Positions 1-9,267 of a DNA stretch of 64,000 nucleotides are shown in pieces (the stretch's first letter is position 1; each line of letters starts with the position of its first letter). Source of the DNA: Rheinheimera sp. SA_1 (GTDB lineage Bacteria > Pseudomonadota > Gammaproteobacteria > Enterobacterales > Alteromonadaceae). A program made the translations under genes and the position numbers. Under the pieces are notes generated by a model. The model saw nothing but the letters and a program-made list of their open reading frames with translations. It ran no database searches and was not told the origin of the DNA. The stretch lies in NCBI RefSeq assembly GCF_001669775.1, contig NZ_LXWK01000016.1:248001-312000 (forward strand), written 5' to 3'.

Positions 1-518
1 AGTAACTTCAACACGTCGGCGCTAAAGCCCATATCGAGCATCCGGTCCGCTTCGTCCAGTACCACATATTCAACATCACTTAAAATGACATTGCCAAGCG
101 CCATATGCTCCAGCAACCGGCCTGGCGTGCTGATCACAATATCAACACCAGCGGTTAATTTGTTGGCCTGGCCACCCATTTTCACACCGCCATATAAAGC
201 AGTGGCCTTGATGTCCACAAATTGCGCATAACCGGCAACGGCTTCGGAAATTTGCTCGGCTAACTCACGGGTTGGGGTCAGGATTAAAGTGCGTGGGCGG
301 CGCTCGACCCTTGGCGCTGGTTTATCCAGCATCCGTTGTAACAAAGGAATGGTAAAAGCCGCAGTTTTACCGGTACCGGTTTGGGCAGTTACTTGTAAAT
401 CTTTACCGCGTCGGGCCGGCACGATTGCCTGTTCCTGAACCGGAGTCATAGTGCTGTAGCCACAAGCGACCAGCGCTCGTAATAAGTCTGGTGCTAAATC
501 TAAAGACGAAAATTGCAT
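1..518 (-). CDS. rhlE: DEAD-box RNA helicase, RhlE-like (C-terminus outside window)
   Basis: ATP-dependent RNA helicase acting in RNA remodelling, ribosome maturation or decay. Only the first 172 residues are present; the rest lies beyond the left edge. In order I read a Q-motif region (TMTPVQEQAI), motif I AQTGTGKT, motif Ia PTRELAEQ, a GG motif (YGGVKMGGQ), motif Ib STPGRLLEH and motif II DEADRMLDMGF. The N-terminus MQFSSLDLAPDLLRALVACG resembles E. coli RhlE more than DbpA, SrmB or CsdA, but the family-defining C-terminus is not visible. The ATG at 516-518 has an AGGAAC ribosome-binding site just upstream. The family is certain; the RhlE subfamily is likely. Confidence 0.86.
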   Translation of the reverse strand, partial: MQFSSLDLAPDLLRALVACGYSTMTPVQEQAIVPARRGKDLQVTAQTGTGKTAAFTIPLLQRMLDKPAPRVERRPRTLILTPTRELAEQISEAVAGYAQFVDIKATALYGGVKMGGQANKLTAGVDIVISTPGRLLEHMALGNVILSDVEYVVLDEADRMLDMGFSADVLKL

Positions 519-707
519 AAGAGTTCCTCTGTAGATTTGCTACAGTCAAAAAATAAGGGGCGGAATATACAGTATTTTGGCAGCAGAAGGGAGAAATGCT
601 TGTGATTGTGTGAATTTCAGGCAGCTTTTACATCAAAATTTACATCAAAAGGCGGTTTCTGCAATGAAATGCTTACCCCTAAGGATAAGCATCCTGACTT
701 TTATTGC

Positions 708-1019
708 TTAAGCGTCGTCACCGTCTGCTGCATATGGTTTTGGCTGATGCTGGCAGGCTCTGGCCAGAATTTCGACATAACACTGTGGTTGTTCTTGCTC
801 GATGGCGGCATCAAGATGTTTATTGATTTCAGAAGTAAAGATTTTTACCGCTAATTCTTCTGAGGCGCCAAAGCGACAATCGAATGTCCAGTAATCCGCA
901 CCTGCTGGTAGCGGCTTGCGACGCTCTCTATTTAAGTACTTTTTAATATCGTACTTAATGGCGTCCGCCAAACGCGCAGGTTTCAGTTTCGGGTGAGTTA
1001 AAGCGATTGTCTTTTTCAT
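708..1019 (-). CDS. DUF6172-like small conserved protein
   Basis: A soluble basic protein of 103 residues, starting MKKTIALTHPKLKP, with a conserved-looking core (RERRKPLP, then YWTFDCRFGA). This pattern resembles the uncharacterised DUF6172 family of gammaproteobacteria; I recognise it from memory only. There is no signal peptide or membrane segment. The start is placed at the ATG at 1017-1019, which has GGAAT upstream; a TTG one codon earlier is less likely. The gene stands alone between the helicase and the hydrolase, all on the minus strand. The 519-707 gap to the helicase shows nothing recognisable. Function unknown. Confidence 0.72.
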   Translation of the reverse strand: MKKTIALTHPKLKPARLADAIKYDIKKYLNRERRKPLPAGADYWTFDCRFGASEELAVKIFTSEINKHLDAAIEQEQPQCYVEILARACQHQPKPYAADGDDA

Positions 1020-1117
1020 CAAAATTCCAACAGATATCTATTCATGGGGAAAGCTGGTTGAGCTTTTAAAAGCGCATTCTACAGATTTACGCCCAAGATA
1101 GCCGCGAATATCTTCGG

Positions 1118-2068
1118 TTAGCGCCTTTTTTGTTGCAACAACCAGTCAAATAAATCAGATCCGGCGTAAATTTGCCGCCAGGCGTCGTGCTCTGCCTGCT
1201 CCAATACGCTAAAACGCACATTGGTATGGCCAAGTTGGCGCAGGGTTTCGATACCCGGATAAAAATAGTCTTTGTTGATCGCGGAATCGCGTCCGGCGGC
1301 AAAGACCCATAACGGCGTTTTTGCTTTGGCAATCGGTGGCATCAGGTCCGGATGCCCCCAACCCACCACCGGCGCCACTGCGGCAAATAAATCCGGGTGT
1401 TTGCTGGCCAGATACCAACTTCCAAAACCACCATAACTAATCCCCGATAGATACAACCTGCTCTTGTCTACCCGATATTGCTGTTGGACTGTGCTGAGCA
1501 TGGCCAGTAAATCCTGCTCCGCCCGCTCCCAACCATCGGGTAACAAGGCTGGTACTTTACTCATATCGACAACAGGACTGGCCGGTCGGATTGGTTGTAC
1601 TGACTCTGACATCTGCGGCCGCGGCGGCACGCCTTGACTTAATCGTTGCGGGATTGCTGATTTTTGTCTTGCGGCGATATAAGGCACACTCCCCATCTGA
1701 AACATATGCAGTTGCGGCACCAAAATAATAAACGGCAAATCGCGTTTTTGGATCCAGGCTTCATACAAAGGCCCGTGGATTAAAGTGTAATCCAGCTCAT
1801 CCAGGCCATTACCGCGCTCACCATTGCCATGTAAAAACAGCAGTAGCGGCCACTGTTGCTGTGGCTTTTCGGCGTAGCCTTTTGGCAGATAAACCAGAAA
1901 TTGGCGCTTGCTTTGATCAATCTGACTTTGATAATTCAACCTCAGTAATTGCGCTGCACCCGTGTTAGCCGCCGCGGTACTAGCCATGGCCAACAGACAC
2001 CCCCCAAAGCACCACGCCGTAGCCATATTGGCTATAATCGAGCTACCAGACTTCAGTGACCAAGTCAT
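1118..2068 (-). CDS. Exported alpha/beta hydrolase (prolyl-oligopeptidase/LpqC-like esterase-peptidase)
   Basis: Serine hydrolase of 316 residues, probably periplasmic, resembling the 'predicted peptidase' group (COG4099) and dienelactone-hydrolase-type esterases. The N-terminus (residues 1 to about 35) holds a hydrophobic signal stretch ending ASTAAA; a second ATG at residue 15 would give a more compact signal peptide. LFLHGNGERGNG (about 78-88) is the oxyanion-hole region. The nucleophile is Ser211 in GISYG, the acid is probably Asp261 in AAGRDS and the base His294 in AEHDAW. A Pro/Ser/Gln-rich insertion at about 130-175 lies between the oxyanion loop and the nucleophile. The substrate cannot be told from sequence. 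It is transcribed alone. Confidence 0.82.
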   Translation of the reverse strand: MTWSLKSGSSIIANMATAWCFGGCLLAMASTAAANTGAAQLLRLNYQSQIDQSKRQFLVYLPKGYAEKPQQQWPLLLFLHGNGERGNGLDELDYTLIHGPLYEAWIQKRDLPFIILVPQLHMFQMGSVPYIAARQKSAIPQRLSQGVPPRPQMSESVQPIRPASPVVDMSKVPALLPDGWERAEQDLLAMLSTVQQQYRVDKSRLYLSGISYGGFGSWYLASKHPDLFAAVAPVVGWGHPDLMPPIAKAKTPLWVFAAGRDSAINKDYFYPGIETLRQLGHTNVRFSVLEQAEHDAWRQIYAGSDLFDWLLQQKRR

Positions 2069-2236
2069 CTCACGCTTTCCCCGTCGACAAAAATTCGTCT
2101 GTACAGACGTTGTATGATGACGTTACAGAAATTCCCGATCATTGAAAAGCTTATTTATTTTTATCTGAATTTATTGAATGAGAGTCAGTGAACGACGTAA
2201 ATTTGGCAATGAACAACCAAACTTGGCATCAACAAT

Positions 2237-2443
2237 TTGTCAAAATTTGGCGCAGTGAAGTCAATCGTTTTAACATCATTTGCGGCGATAAAAGTAGTAT
2301 TTAAGTTAGGCAACATGTTTGCACTGTGTAACTTCTATATTGCAGCTCTGGGTCTACCACCAGTGGTTGGCATTAACAATGCCTTGTGCTGTTGTTACTT
2401 GGCTTACAACGTCGTCGTCAGGTCTAGCTTACATACCCGCTGA
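2237..2443 (+). CDS. Possible small hydrophobic protein ahead of a strong terminator
   Basis: A short reading frame of up to 68 codons, with a TTG start at 2237 or an ATG at 2315, encodes a hydrophobic, Cys-rich peptide (INNALCCCYLAYNVVV) and ends ten bases before a strong terminator. I do not recognise it. A second frame from 2210 (ATG, 28 codons, NQTWHQQFVKIWRSEV) overlaps its start region. Ribosome-binding sites are weak for all three starts. The terminator says this stretch is transcribed rightward, so the product may be a small protein, a leader peptide or a non-coding RNA of about 250-300 nt. Confidence 0.3.
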   Translation: MSKFGAVKSIVLTSFAAIKVVFKLGNMFALCNFYIAALGLPPVVGINNALCCCYLAYNVVVRSSLHTR

Positions 2444-2453
2444 TTTTTAAAAG

Positions 2454-2490
2454 AACCGTCTGTCAGTTCAACGCTAACAGACGGTTTTTT
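2454..2490 (+). terminator. Rho-independent terminator
   Basis: A perfect 10-bp stem (AACCGTCTGT / ACAGACGGTT), a 13-nt loop and a run of six T from 2485. It ends the small rightward transcription unit at about 2200-2443 and insulates the sulfatase promoter downstream. Confidence 0.88.
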
Positions 2491-2528
2491 GTTGGTTGAA
2501 ACAACGCGGATCGACATAACAATTTAAA

Positions 2529-2545
2529 CTTAAGTCTTTCTTAAG
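2529..2545 (+). promoter_or_regulatory. PmrA-type operator upstream of the sulfatase gene
   Basis: CTTAAG, five bases (TCTTT), CTTAAG: an exact match to the direct-repeat PmrA/BasR box. It lies 53 bp before the sulfatase start and just after the terminator, where an activator would touch the -35 region. The same form recurs at 4704-4720 and 17874-17890. Binding by the regulator encoded at 12505-13164 is inferred. Confidence 0.75.
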
Positions 2546-2598
2546 GATTGCCCTTTAGTCTGCTAGCTCCGATGTTTTATAAGAGCTGAAGATCTGCA

Positions 2599-4644
2599 AT
2601 GGCTGTTCCTGTTTCGCTACCGGCATTCTTGCCCATGCTGTTGCCTGTCGCGGCAAATTTCCGACGCTTGCTGGCGCCATACCAGATTTTTGGGCAGTTT
2701 TTGGCATTTGCGCTGCTGCTGTTGACTGTTAGTCGACTGGGATTAATGCTGTGGCAAGCTGATCGGGTGCAGCTGACTGGCCAGTTTGGCTGGTTATTGC
2801 TGCAAGGGGTTCGTGCTGATTTAATGTTGCTGGGCTTGCTACTGATCATCCCGTTATTGTTGTTACCGCTGGCAGCTTTGCCGAGATGTTATCAGCGCTG
2901 GTTGCGGTTTAGTTATCTCTGGTGTCTGGCAATGTTAAGCCTGATTATTTTTATTGAGCTATCGACACCCGCTTTTATCGCGCAATACGATATTCGCCCA
3001 AACCGCTTGTATCTGGAATATCTGAAATACCCAAAAGAAGTTTTTGCTACCTTATGGCATGGCTTCCGTGTGTCATTGTTGACAGGTGTCACGTTAACCG
3101 CCGTGCTGATTTGGGGGGCGACACGACTGCTGAGAAAACCCGCACAGCAGCCACAGCGCCCTGAACTGCTGTGGTTAAGCTGGCCATTGGCGCTGCTGCT
3201 GGTTTTGATGGCCATTCGATCGACCACCGATCATCGCCCGGCCAATCCGTCTACTTTTGCCATCACTGCCGACGCACTGGTTAATTCGCTGGTGATTAAC
3301 TCCCCATATTCGGTGTTATATGCGGCTTACAGCATGCGCCATGAAGCCCGCTCCAGCGATATCTACGGCAAGCTGGAGCCGTCCGTGATGCTCAAAGCTG
3401 CGCTCGATTGGCCCTGGCTGCAAGGTTATCAGTTTAAGAATGCGGCTTATCCGACCTTACATCAGCAAACAGCGACGGCGCCGCGGACTAAACCGCTGAA
3501 TCTGGTGATTATTCTGCAAGAAAGCATGGGTGCTACTTTTGTTGAGTCTTTAGGTGGTGTTGGCGTTACGCCAGAATTGGAGCGATTAAAAGCACAAGGT
3601 ATTTGGTTTGAACAGTTGTACGCCACCGGTACACGTTCGGTACGGGGGATTGAAGCTGTTGTCGCTGGCTTTATGCCAACACCGGCACAAAGTGTGGTCA
3701 AGCTGTCAAACAGCCAACAGAACTTCGCCACCATCGCCAGTATTTTGCAGCAACAGGGCTATCACACCCAGTTTGTCTATGGCGGCGAAGCGCATTTTGA
3801 CAATATGCGAGGCTTTTTTTCGGCCAATGGCTTTTCGCAGATGGTTGACCAAAACGACATGTCAAATGCGCAATTTGTTGGTAGTTGGGGTGCCAGTGAC
3901 GAAGATGTGTTTGATAATGCTCATCAGCAACTACTGCAACTGCATCAACAACAGCAACCATTTTTCAGCCTGATATTCACCTCTAGCAACCACGAACCTT
4001 TTGAATTTCCGGACGGCAAGATCAGCTTGCATGAACAACCGAAAAATACCGTTAATAATGCAGTGAAATACGCCGATTGGGCGATGGCGAAATTTATCCG
4101 CCAGGCCCAGCAAAGCGCGTATTGGCAGGATACTTTGTTTTTGATTGTCGCCGATCATGACAATCGGGTGTACGGCAGCAATCTGATCCCAGTCGAAAAA
4201 TTCCAAATTCCTGGCTTAATTTTGGGGGGCTCAGTCAAACCTGGCGTGATCAGTACCCTCAGCAGTCAAATTGATTTGGCGCCGACCTTACTGTCGATGC
4301 TTGGCGTGTCAGCCTGTCACCCACTGTTGGGACGTGATCTGACGTTAGACCACACCAGTCTGGGTCGGGCGTTCTTACAGTTTGATAATTACTTTGCGCT
4401 GATGGAGCAAGACAAGCTAACGATTCTGAAGCCGGATCACACTGCAGTGTTGGCGCATTATGACCAAAAACTTAAAAAGCTGTCGTTAAGCGATCAACCG
4501 GTCAGCGCAGCACAATATCAAAAAGCCCTGGCCCAAGTGCAATTACCTTCTTATTTGTATCGCGAACGTAAATACCCCGCCAATGCGCAATGCGATGTTG
4601 TCGCAGCTACAGCCACAACAAAAGTACCAACGCCCGCCAAATAG
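2599..4644 (+). CDS. LTA synthase-like sulfatase-superfamily phosphotransferase, inner membrane
   Basis: A 681-residue inner-membrane enzyme of the LtaS/MdoB (OpgB)-like alkaline-phosphatase fold, which moves phosphoglycerol or phosphoethanolamine-type head groups onto periplasmic glycans or lipids. Five membrane segments lie in residues 30-205, followed by a periplasmic catalytic domain from about 295: NLVIILQESMG with the first metal-site Glu, then YATGTRSVRG (341-350) carrying the expected Thr/Ser nucleophile, then YGGEAHFDNMRGFF, WGASDEDVF, TSSNHEPFEFP and VADHDNR (late metal ligands). No motif is missing. The ATG at 2599 has GAAG upstream. It follows a perfect PmrA box and precedes the PAP2-eptA unit, so a role in stress-induced envelope modification is likely; donor and acceptor are unknown. 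Confidence 0.87.
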   Translation: MAVPVSLPAFLPMLLPVAANFRRLLAPYQIFGQFLAFALLLLTVSRLGLMLWQADRVQLTGQFGWLLLQGVRADLMLLGLLLIIPLLLLPLAALPRCYQRWLRFSYLWCLAMLSLIIFIELSTPAFIAQYDIRPNRLYLEYLKYPKEVFATLWHGFRVSLLTGVTLTAVLIWGATRLLRKPAQQPQRPELLWLSWPLALLLVLMAIRSTTDHRPANPSTFAITADALVNSLVINSPYSVLYAAYSMRHEARSSDIYGKLEPSVMLKAALDWPWLQGYQFKNAAYPTLHQQTATAPRTKPLNLVIILQESMGATFVESLGGVGVTPELERLKAQGIWFEQLYATGTRSVRGIEAVVAGFMPTPAQSVVKLSNSQQNFATIASILQQQGYHTQFVYGGEAHFDNMRGFFSANGFSQMVDQNDMSNAQFVGSWGASDEDVFDNAHQQLLQLHQQQQPFFSLIFTSSNHEPFEFPDGKISLHEQPKNTVNNAVKYADWAMAKFIRQAQQSAYWQDTLFLIVADHDNRVYGSNLIPVEKFQIPGLILGGSVKPGVISTLSSQIDLAPTLLSMLGVSACHPLLGRDLTLDHTSLGRAFLQFDNYFALMEQDKLTILKPDHTAVLAHYDQKLKKLSLSDQPVSAAQYQKALAQVQLPSYLYRERKYPANAQCDVVAATATTKVPTPAK

Positions 4645-4703
4645 ACTTGAATGAGCAGGTTTTTCCGCTAAAAACATGCTCATTTTCCCTTCAAAAACCG
4701 TTA

Positions 4704-4720
4704 CTTAAGTTTACCTTAAG
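4704..4720 (+). promoter_or_regulatory. PmrA-type operator upstream of PAP2-eptA
   Basis: CTTAAG, five bases (TTTAC), CTTAAG: a second exact PmrA-box match, 48 bp before the PAP2 start in the gap after the sulfatase. In enterobacteria PmrA activates eptA (pmrC) through such a box. A possible -10 (TTTCTAT) lies about 17 bp downstream at 4738-4744. Confidence 0.78.
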
Positions 4721-4768
4721 CCTTCAGAGGTACGCTGTTTCTATTCAGGAAAATCGCTGCGGGAACCG

Positions 4769-5578
4769 ATGATGCCCCCCAATTTTGACCAGCAACAGCA
4801 TTGGCAAACAACAGTGTTAGCGCCACTTGCCCTATTAAGTCTGGCGTTTGTGCTCGCTTACGGTGCTGGCTTTGATCAGGTTTTGGCCAGTTGGTTGTAC
4901 CAGTTGCAAGGCGGGCAATGGCAGTTCAAACAGCACTGGCTCACAGAAAGATTATTGCATCAGGCGGTACGACAGCTCAATCAGCTGGTTGTGCTGATCT
5001 TGCTGCTGTATTGGTTAAGTCAGGTCATCGCGGGCAAACGCTCAGGAACCCAATATGCTTTGGGACTGTTGTTGCTTAATCTGGCGCTAAGTTTCACCAG
5101 CATCACCGTGCTGAAGAAATTGATCCCGATGGAATGCCCATGGGATTTGCAGCAATTTGGCGGCAATCTACCTTTTATTGGTTTATTCAGTGAACGCCCG
5201 GCGTCGATGGTACCTAACCAGTGTTTTCCGGCCGGCCATGCCAGTATTGGTTACAGCTGGCTGGCCATTTATTACTTTTTGCTGGTCGCTCGCCCTTCTA
5301 TAGCAAAACTTGGCTTGTGGTGTAGTGTCGGCCTTGGGCTACTGCTGGGCTTCACCCAACAATTACGTGGTGCTCATTTTATTTCGCACGATATAGCAAC
5401 AGCAGCTATTTGCTGGTTGATTGTAAGTTTGAATGTGCGCTGGTTTTACCGGCAAGATCCGCAACATTTTCATGCGGATTGTGACGCACCTTCATTATCG
5501 CCAACATCATATTCTCACCTTCCGGCGCTCAGTGCCGTCAGCAAAAAACCGTTTCCACAGGAGTCCGCAGATGTCTGA
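4769..5578 (+). CDS. PAP2-family membrane lipid phosphatase
   Basis: A phosphatidic-acid-phosphatase type 2 membrane enzyme of 269 residues with about six membrane segments. The three PAP2 signatures are present: C1 as KKLIPMECP (116-124, with Cys-Pro in place of the usual Arg-Pro), C2 FPAGH (153-157) with the catalytic His, and C3 R200...H207-D208. Relatives remove phosphate from lipid A (LpxE/LpxF type), undecaprenyl pyrophosphate or phosphatidylglycerol phosphate. Co-transcription with eptA by an 8-base overlap and the PmrA box point to lipid A or a by-product of phosphoethanolamine transfer, but the substrate cannot be fixed. Two adjacent ATGs (4769, 4772) are possible starts. Confidence 0.85.
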   Translation: MMPPNFDQQQHWQTTVLAPLALLSLAFVLAYGAGFDQVLASWLYQLQGGQWQFKQHWLTERLLHQAVRQLNQLVVLILLLYWLSQVIAGKRSGTQYALGLLLLNLALSFTSITVLKKLIPMECPWDLQQFGGNLPFIGLFSERPASMVPNQCFPAGHASIGYSWLAIYYFLLVARPSIAKLGLWCSVGLGLLLGFTQQLRGAHFISHDIATAAICWLIVSLNVRWFYRQDPQHFHADCDAPSLSPTSYSHLPALSAVSKKPFPQESADV

Positions 5579-7235
5579 AATCATTGCACAGCCATTTTTT
5601 TCCATTCAAACTTTGCGTGATGTACGAAGGCCGCGGCTGTCATTACACCCGCTGCTGTTTTCGCTTGTAGCGGCACTGTGGTTGAGTGTCAGTGTTAATC
5701 TGCCGTTTTTGCAGCAATTACAGCAAAAAATCCCCGGCCAAATTAGCTTACAAGTCAGTGTGCTGGCCTTGCTGTTTTTACTCAACTGGCTGTTGTTGCT
5801 TTTGTTTAGCTTTAAAGTCAGTCAAAAGCCTGCGCTGTTGCTGCTCTGTTTTCTGGGAGCGGTCAGCCATTATTTTATCACCCGTTTTGGCATTGTGATT
5901 GACCGGGACATGCTCCAAAATGCCGTTGAAACGGACGTTGCCGAAGCCAGCGCCATGTTGACCAGTGGCTTGCTGTGGTCGGTTACTTTGTTAATGGCAT
6001 TACCGCTATTGGCTTGTCGCTGGATCAGCACACCCTATCCCAAGCTGTGGCGTTATACCGGCCAATGGCTGCTGCTGACGGTTGCTGTGATCAGTGCCAT
6101 TGTTAGTTTAGCGGCCGTCAATCGTGCCGAATTCACCACCTTTTTTCGAAATTTCAAAGAAGTAAAACAGTATGCTCTGCCATTGAGCCCGTTGGTCGCC
6201 GGTATTTCCTGGTCAAAAGCCTTTGCTGCCGAACAATTTCCAACAGCGTTTTTAATGCAGGGCCAGGACGCCACCCAGCCTTTTGCTGTTCGCACTGAAA
6301 AACCACGGCTTATAGTACTGGTGCTGGGCGAAACTGCTCGCGCTGCGCAGTTTTCACTGAATGGTTATTCACGACAAACCAATCCAGAGCTAAGTAAGTT
6401 ACCTGTGGTGAGTTTCCACAACGTTAGTTCGTGCGGAACGGCAACAGCACACTCAGTGCCTTGTATGTTTTCAAATATGGGTCGCGAGCTTTATGAGGAA
6501 AAAGTCGCCAAAAATAGCAGCAATGTACTCGATATTCTGCAATACGCTGCCATCAATGTGAGCTGGCTGGATAATAATTCAGGCTGTAAAGGGGTCTGTG
6601 CGAGAGTTGATACTCAGCTGTTATTCGAACACCAACAAAATCCATTATGCAAAGAGGGTCAATGCCACGACGAAGTATTGTTGCAGGCTCTGGAACAGGA
6701 ACTGGCAAAACCCATCAGCGGCGACCGCCTCATTGTATTGCATCAGCTCGGCAGTCACGGACCTGAGTACTTTAAACGTAGCTTGCCAGCGCAAAAGCAA
6801 TTCAAGCCTGAGTGCACGGATAAACAACTACAAAACTGCTCCCAGAGCAATGTGGTTAATGCCTATGACAATAGTATCCTCGCCACCGACCAATTACTTG
6901 CTGCAGTAATCAGGCGTTTAGCTCAACAAACCGACAGCGTTCCGGCCATGTTGTATCTGTCAGATCACGGCGAATCACTGGGCGAAAACGGCGTTTATCT
7001 GCATGGCATGCCTTATTGGATGGCGCCGGCCACCCAAACTAAGGTGCCGATGATTTGGTGGATGTCCGATCAATTTTCAATGTCGCAGCAGCTTTCAAAA
7101 ACCTGTCTGCCGCTACAAGCCAATAAAGAGCTGAGCCACGACCATTTATTCCATAGCTTGCTCGGTCTGTTTAAAGTCCGCACCACGCTTTATCGCCCTG
7201 AGCTTGATTTCCTGCGACCTTGCATGAATTCATAG
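5571..7235 (+). CDS. eptA: Lipid A phosphoethanolamine transferase EptA (PmrC)
   Basis: Inner-membrane enzyme that transfers phosphoethanolamine from phosphatidylethanolamine to lipid A, lowering its negative charge and giving cationic-peptide (polymyxin) tolerance. It has 554 residues, normal for the family. Five membrane helices lie in residues 30-180, a linker helix region follows, and the periplasmic catalytic domain starts near 245 with LVLGETARA; Thr255 is the expected nucleophile. NGYSRQTNPEL, SCGTATAHSVPCMFS, DNNSGCKGVC and SDHGESLGENG with its metal ligands are all present, with the cysteine pairs typical of EptA. The ATG at 5571 has AGGAG seven bases upstream and overlaps the PAP2 stop. 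A PmrA box precedes the operon. Confidence 0.95.
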   Translation: MSEIIAQPFFSIQTLRDVRRPRLSLHPLLFSLVAALWLSVSVNLPFLQQLQQKIPGQISLQVSVLALLFLLNWLLLLLFSFKVSQKPALLLLCFLGAVSHYFITRFGIVIDRDMLQNAVETDVAEASAMLTSGLLWSVTLLMALPLLACRWISTPYPKLWRYTGQWLLLTVAVISAIVSLAAVNRAEFTTFFRNFKEVKQYALPLSPLVAGISWSKAFAAEQFPTAFLMQGQDATQPFAVRTEKPRLIVLVLGETARAAQFSLNGYSRQTNPELSKLPVVSFHNVSSCGTATAHSVPCMFSNMGRELYEEKVAKNSSNVLDILQYAAINVSWLDNNSGCKGVCARVDTQLLFEHQQNPLCKEGQCHDEVLLQALEQELAKPISGDRLIVLHQLGSHGPEYFKRSLPAQKQFKPECTDKQLQNCSQSNVVNAYDNSILATDQLLAAVIRRLAQQTDSVPAMLYLSDHGESLGENGVYLHGMPYWMAPATQTKVPMIWWMSDQFSMSQQLSKTCLPLQANKELSHDHLFHSLLGLFKVRTTLYRPELDFLRPCMNS

Positions 7236-7303
7236 CTTGAATGTGTAACGCCTCAATAAGTCCAGATCGAACCAATCAGGTTAATGCAGTGAGGAGTCGC
7301 AAC

Positions 7304-9160
7304 ATGACAACGTTTTTAGCCCTACCAGCAACCCACCGCATCGCATTGCTGGGAACAATCTTGTTGACGGTGGTACCTGCTGAGGCCTCAGCTCCGGCTG
7401 GCGCCACTCCAGTAACATTGCAACACTTGTGCGATCTTATTAAAAAACCAGCGACCGAAACCACAGATGACGAATTTGCAGCGGTCATTAACACATTGCA
7501 GGTTGGCGATATTCGTTTTTTAATCCATCCCATTTTCGATAGCAACAGCGCTGATTTTTTCTGGTTACATGAATTCGCAAACTGGATCCATATCAATAGC
7601 CAGCCCACGGCCCTGTATCGCGAGCTTAGTTTCCAAACCGGCGATAGTATCCAAAGCGCTGACCTCGCTGAAGCACAACGACTGCTCCGAGCAAAATCAT
7701 ATTTACGGGATGCCAAAATCACCGTTGCCGAACAGTGTAATGCCGATGGCCGGCACAATGTTCAAGTAGAAACTTGGGATAACTGGAGCTTATTGCCGAG
7801 CATTGGCTTCGGGCGCAGCAGTGGGCAAAACAAATTTTCTCTTGGGTTTAAAGAAGATAATTTACTTGGCTATGGGGTGCGGGCATCGGTGAAATATCAG
7901 TCGGACTATTTACGTCACGGCTACGAAACAAAAATTGAAATGCCCCTGAGTTTAACCGGTATAGACAGCTTACAGCATAGTTATCTAACCACCGAATGGA
8001 CTGATAACAATGACGGCAGCCGCAGTTATCTATTGTTTGATAAGCCTTTTTACCAGGCAAAAACCCCATTGATGTTGCGGGCAGAGTGGCTCAATGATCA
8101 ACGACTTGACCAGATTTATCAGCAAGATCAACTGACACGACAGTTTTTAACCGAGGAGAAATTGTTTGAACTATCGGCTGGTTGGTTAATGTCATCAGCC
8201 GACAAAGCGCAATTAAGGCTGCTGGCAGGATATCGCTCACAACAATGGCAGTTTGCAGTGGATCCGCTACACCCTACCTGGCAATTGCCTTTTGACCGTC
8301 GATATCAATATCCGTGGCTTGGACTTGAGTATCAACAGCAGCAATATCAGGTACTGTCTGACTTATATTTAATTAATCATCCGGAAGATATAAATCTTGG
8401 CTGGCATCATCAATTTAAAATTGGGCTGCAAACCAGTGATTTAGCTCCTGCACAGTCTTTGGGTTATCACCTACAACTCCAATCCGACAAAGGTTTTGGT
8501 AATAATGACAATCGCTGGCTGGTTAGTGCTGCCGCAAACGGTATGTTTGGTGTTAGTAGCGGTGACCAGTTGAAGTTAAAATTGCAAGCAGAAAACTTCT
8601 ATCGTCTGTCATCGTCCTTTACGCTCTACCACAAACTTGCTTATGCACATCGCAATAAAGTATGGCTGGACGATCCACTGACGTTAGGGGGCGACAGCGG
8701 TTTACGTGGATACCCGGTGCAATATCAGCATGGCAACCAAAGTTGGCTTGGCACCGCTGAACTGCGTTGGTACCCACATTTAACCTTATATCAATTAATT
8801 GACGTTGGATTTGTTGCTTTTATTGATGCCGGCCGTGTTTCAGGCTCAGCGGCAACTAACCAACAATATTGGGTAAACCAACAAAACTTCGCCAAGGCAG
8901 GAGCAGGTTACACCGTACCGAATTTGTTAAAAGTGGGTATGCATGTCCCAACCTTAACCGATGCTACCTCTTTAACACAGGTATCAAATACTGAGCTTCT
9001 TAATGGAAAATGGCTTGGCAGTGTGGGCATTGGTGCACGTTTATTTTCTTCACGTTCCAGTAATAACCATGTGATCCATATTGATTTATCAAAACCGGTT
9101 GGATCTGCTGAGTATATGAATGCCTGGGAAATTCAGTTGAAGGTAGAACAACGGTTTTAA
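7304..9160 (+). CDS. Omp85-family outer-membrane barrel protein with POTRA domain
   Basis: Exported outer-membrane protein of 618 residues related to BamA/TamA/FhaC. A signal peptide covers residues 1 to about 29 (ending PAEASA). A periplasmic region follows with at least one POTRA-like unit ([20 protein letters not shown], then [13 protein letters not shown]). From about 160 the alternating pattern of a beta-barrel begins. The family motif appears as [10 protein letters not shown], the LRGY/F signature that caps the barrel interior, and the protein ends in Phe. The start is the ATG at 7304, seven bases after GAGGAG; an upstream ATG at 7241 has no ribosome-binding site. It follows eptA by 68 bp and may share its promoter. 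It is too short and too simple to be BamA itself; cargo is unknown. Confidence 0.84.
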   Translation: MTTFLALPATHRIALLGTILLTVVPAEASAPAGATPVTLQHLCDLIKKPATETTDDEFAAVINTLQVGDIRFLIHPIFDSNSADFFWLHEFANWIHINSQPTALYRELSFQTGDSIQSADLAEAQRLLRAKSYLRDAKITVAEQCNADGRHNVQVETWDNWSLLPSIGFGRSSGQNKFSLGFKEDNLLGYGVRASVKYQSDYLRHGYETKIEMPLSLTGIDSLQHSYLTTEWTDNNDGSRSYLLFDKPFYQAKTPLMLRAEWLNDQRLDQIYQQDQLTRQFLTEEKLFELSAGWLMSSADKAQLRLLAGYRSQQWQFAVDPLHPTWQLPFDRRYQYPWLGLEYQQQQYQVLSDLYLINHPEDINLGWHHQFKIGLQTSDLAPAQSLGYHLQLQSDKGFGNNDNRWLVSAAANGMFGVSSGDQLKLKLQAENFYRLSSSFTLYHKLAYAHRNKVWLDDPLTLGGDSGLRGYPVQYQHGNQSWLGTAELRWYPHLTLYQLIDVGFVAFIDAGRVSGSAATNQQYWVNQQNFAKAGAGYTVPNLLKVGMHVPTLTDATSLTQVSNTELLNGKWLGSVGIGARLFSSRSSNNHVIHIDLSKPVGSAEYMNAWEIQLKVEQRF

Positions 9161-9267
9161 AAGTTAATTTTGGTATGGGTATGGTATGCCCACAACGTTC
9201 TACAACAGTGGCGAATAAAACATTATTCATTTTACTACCGTGCTTAAAAGCATAAACACGGCAGCAG

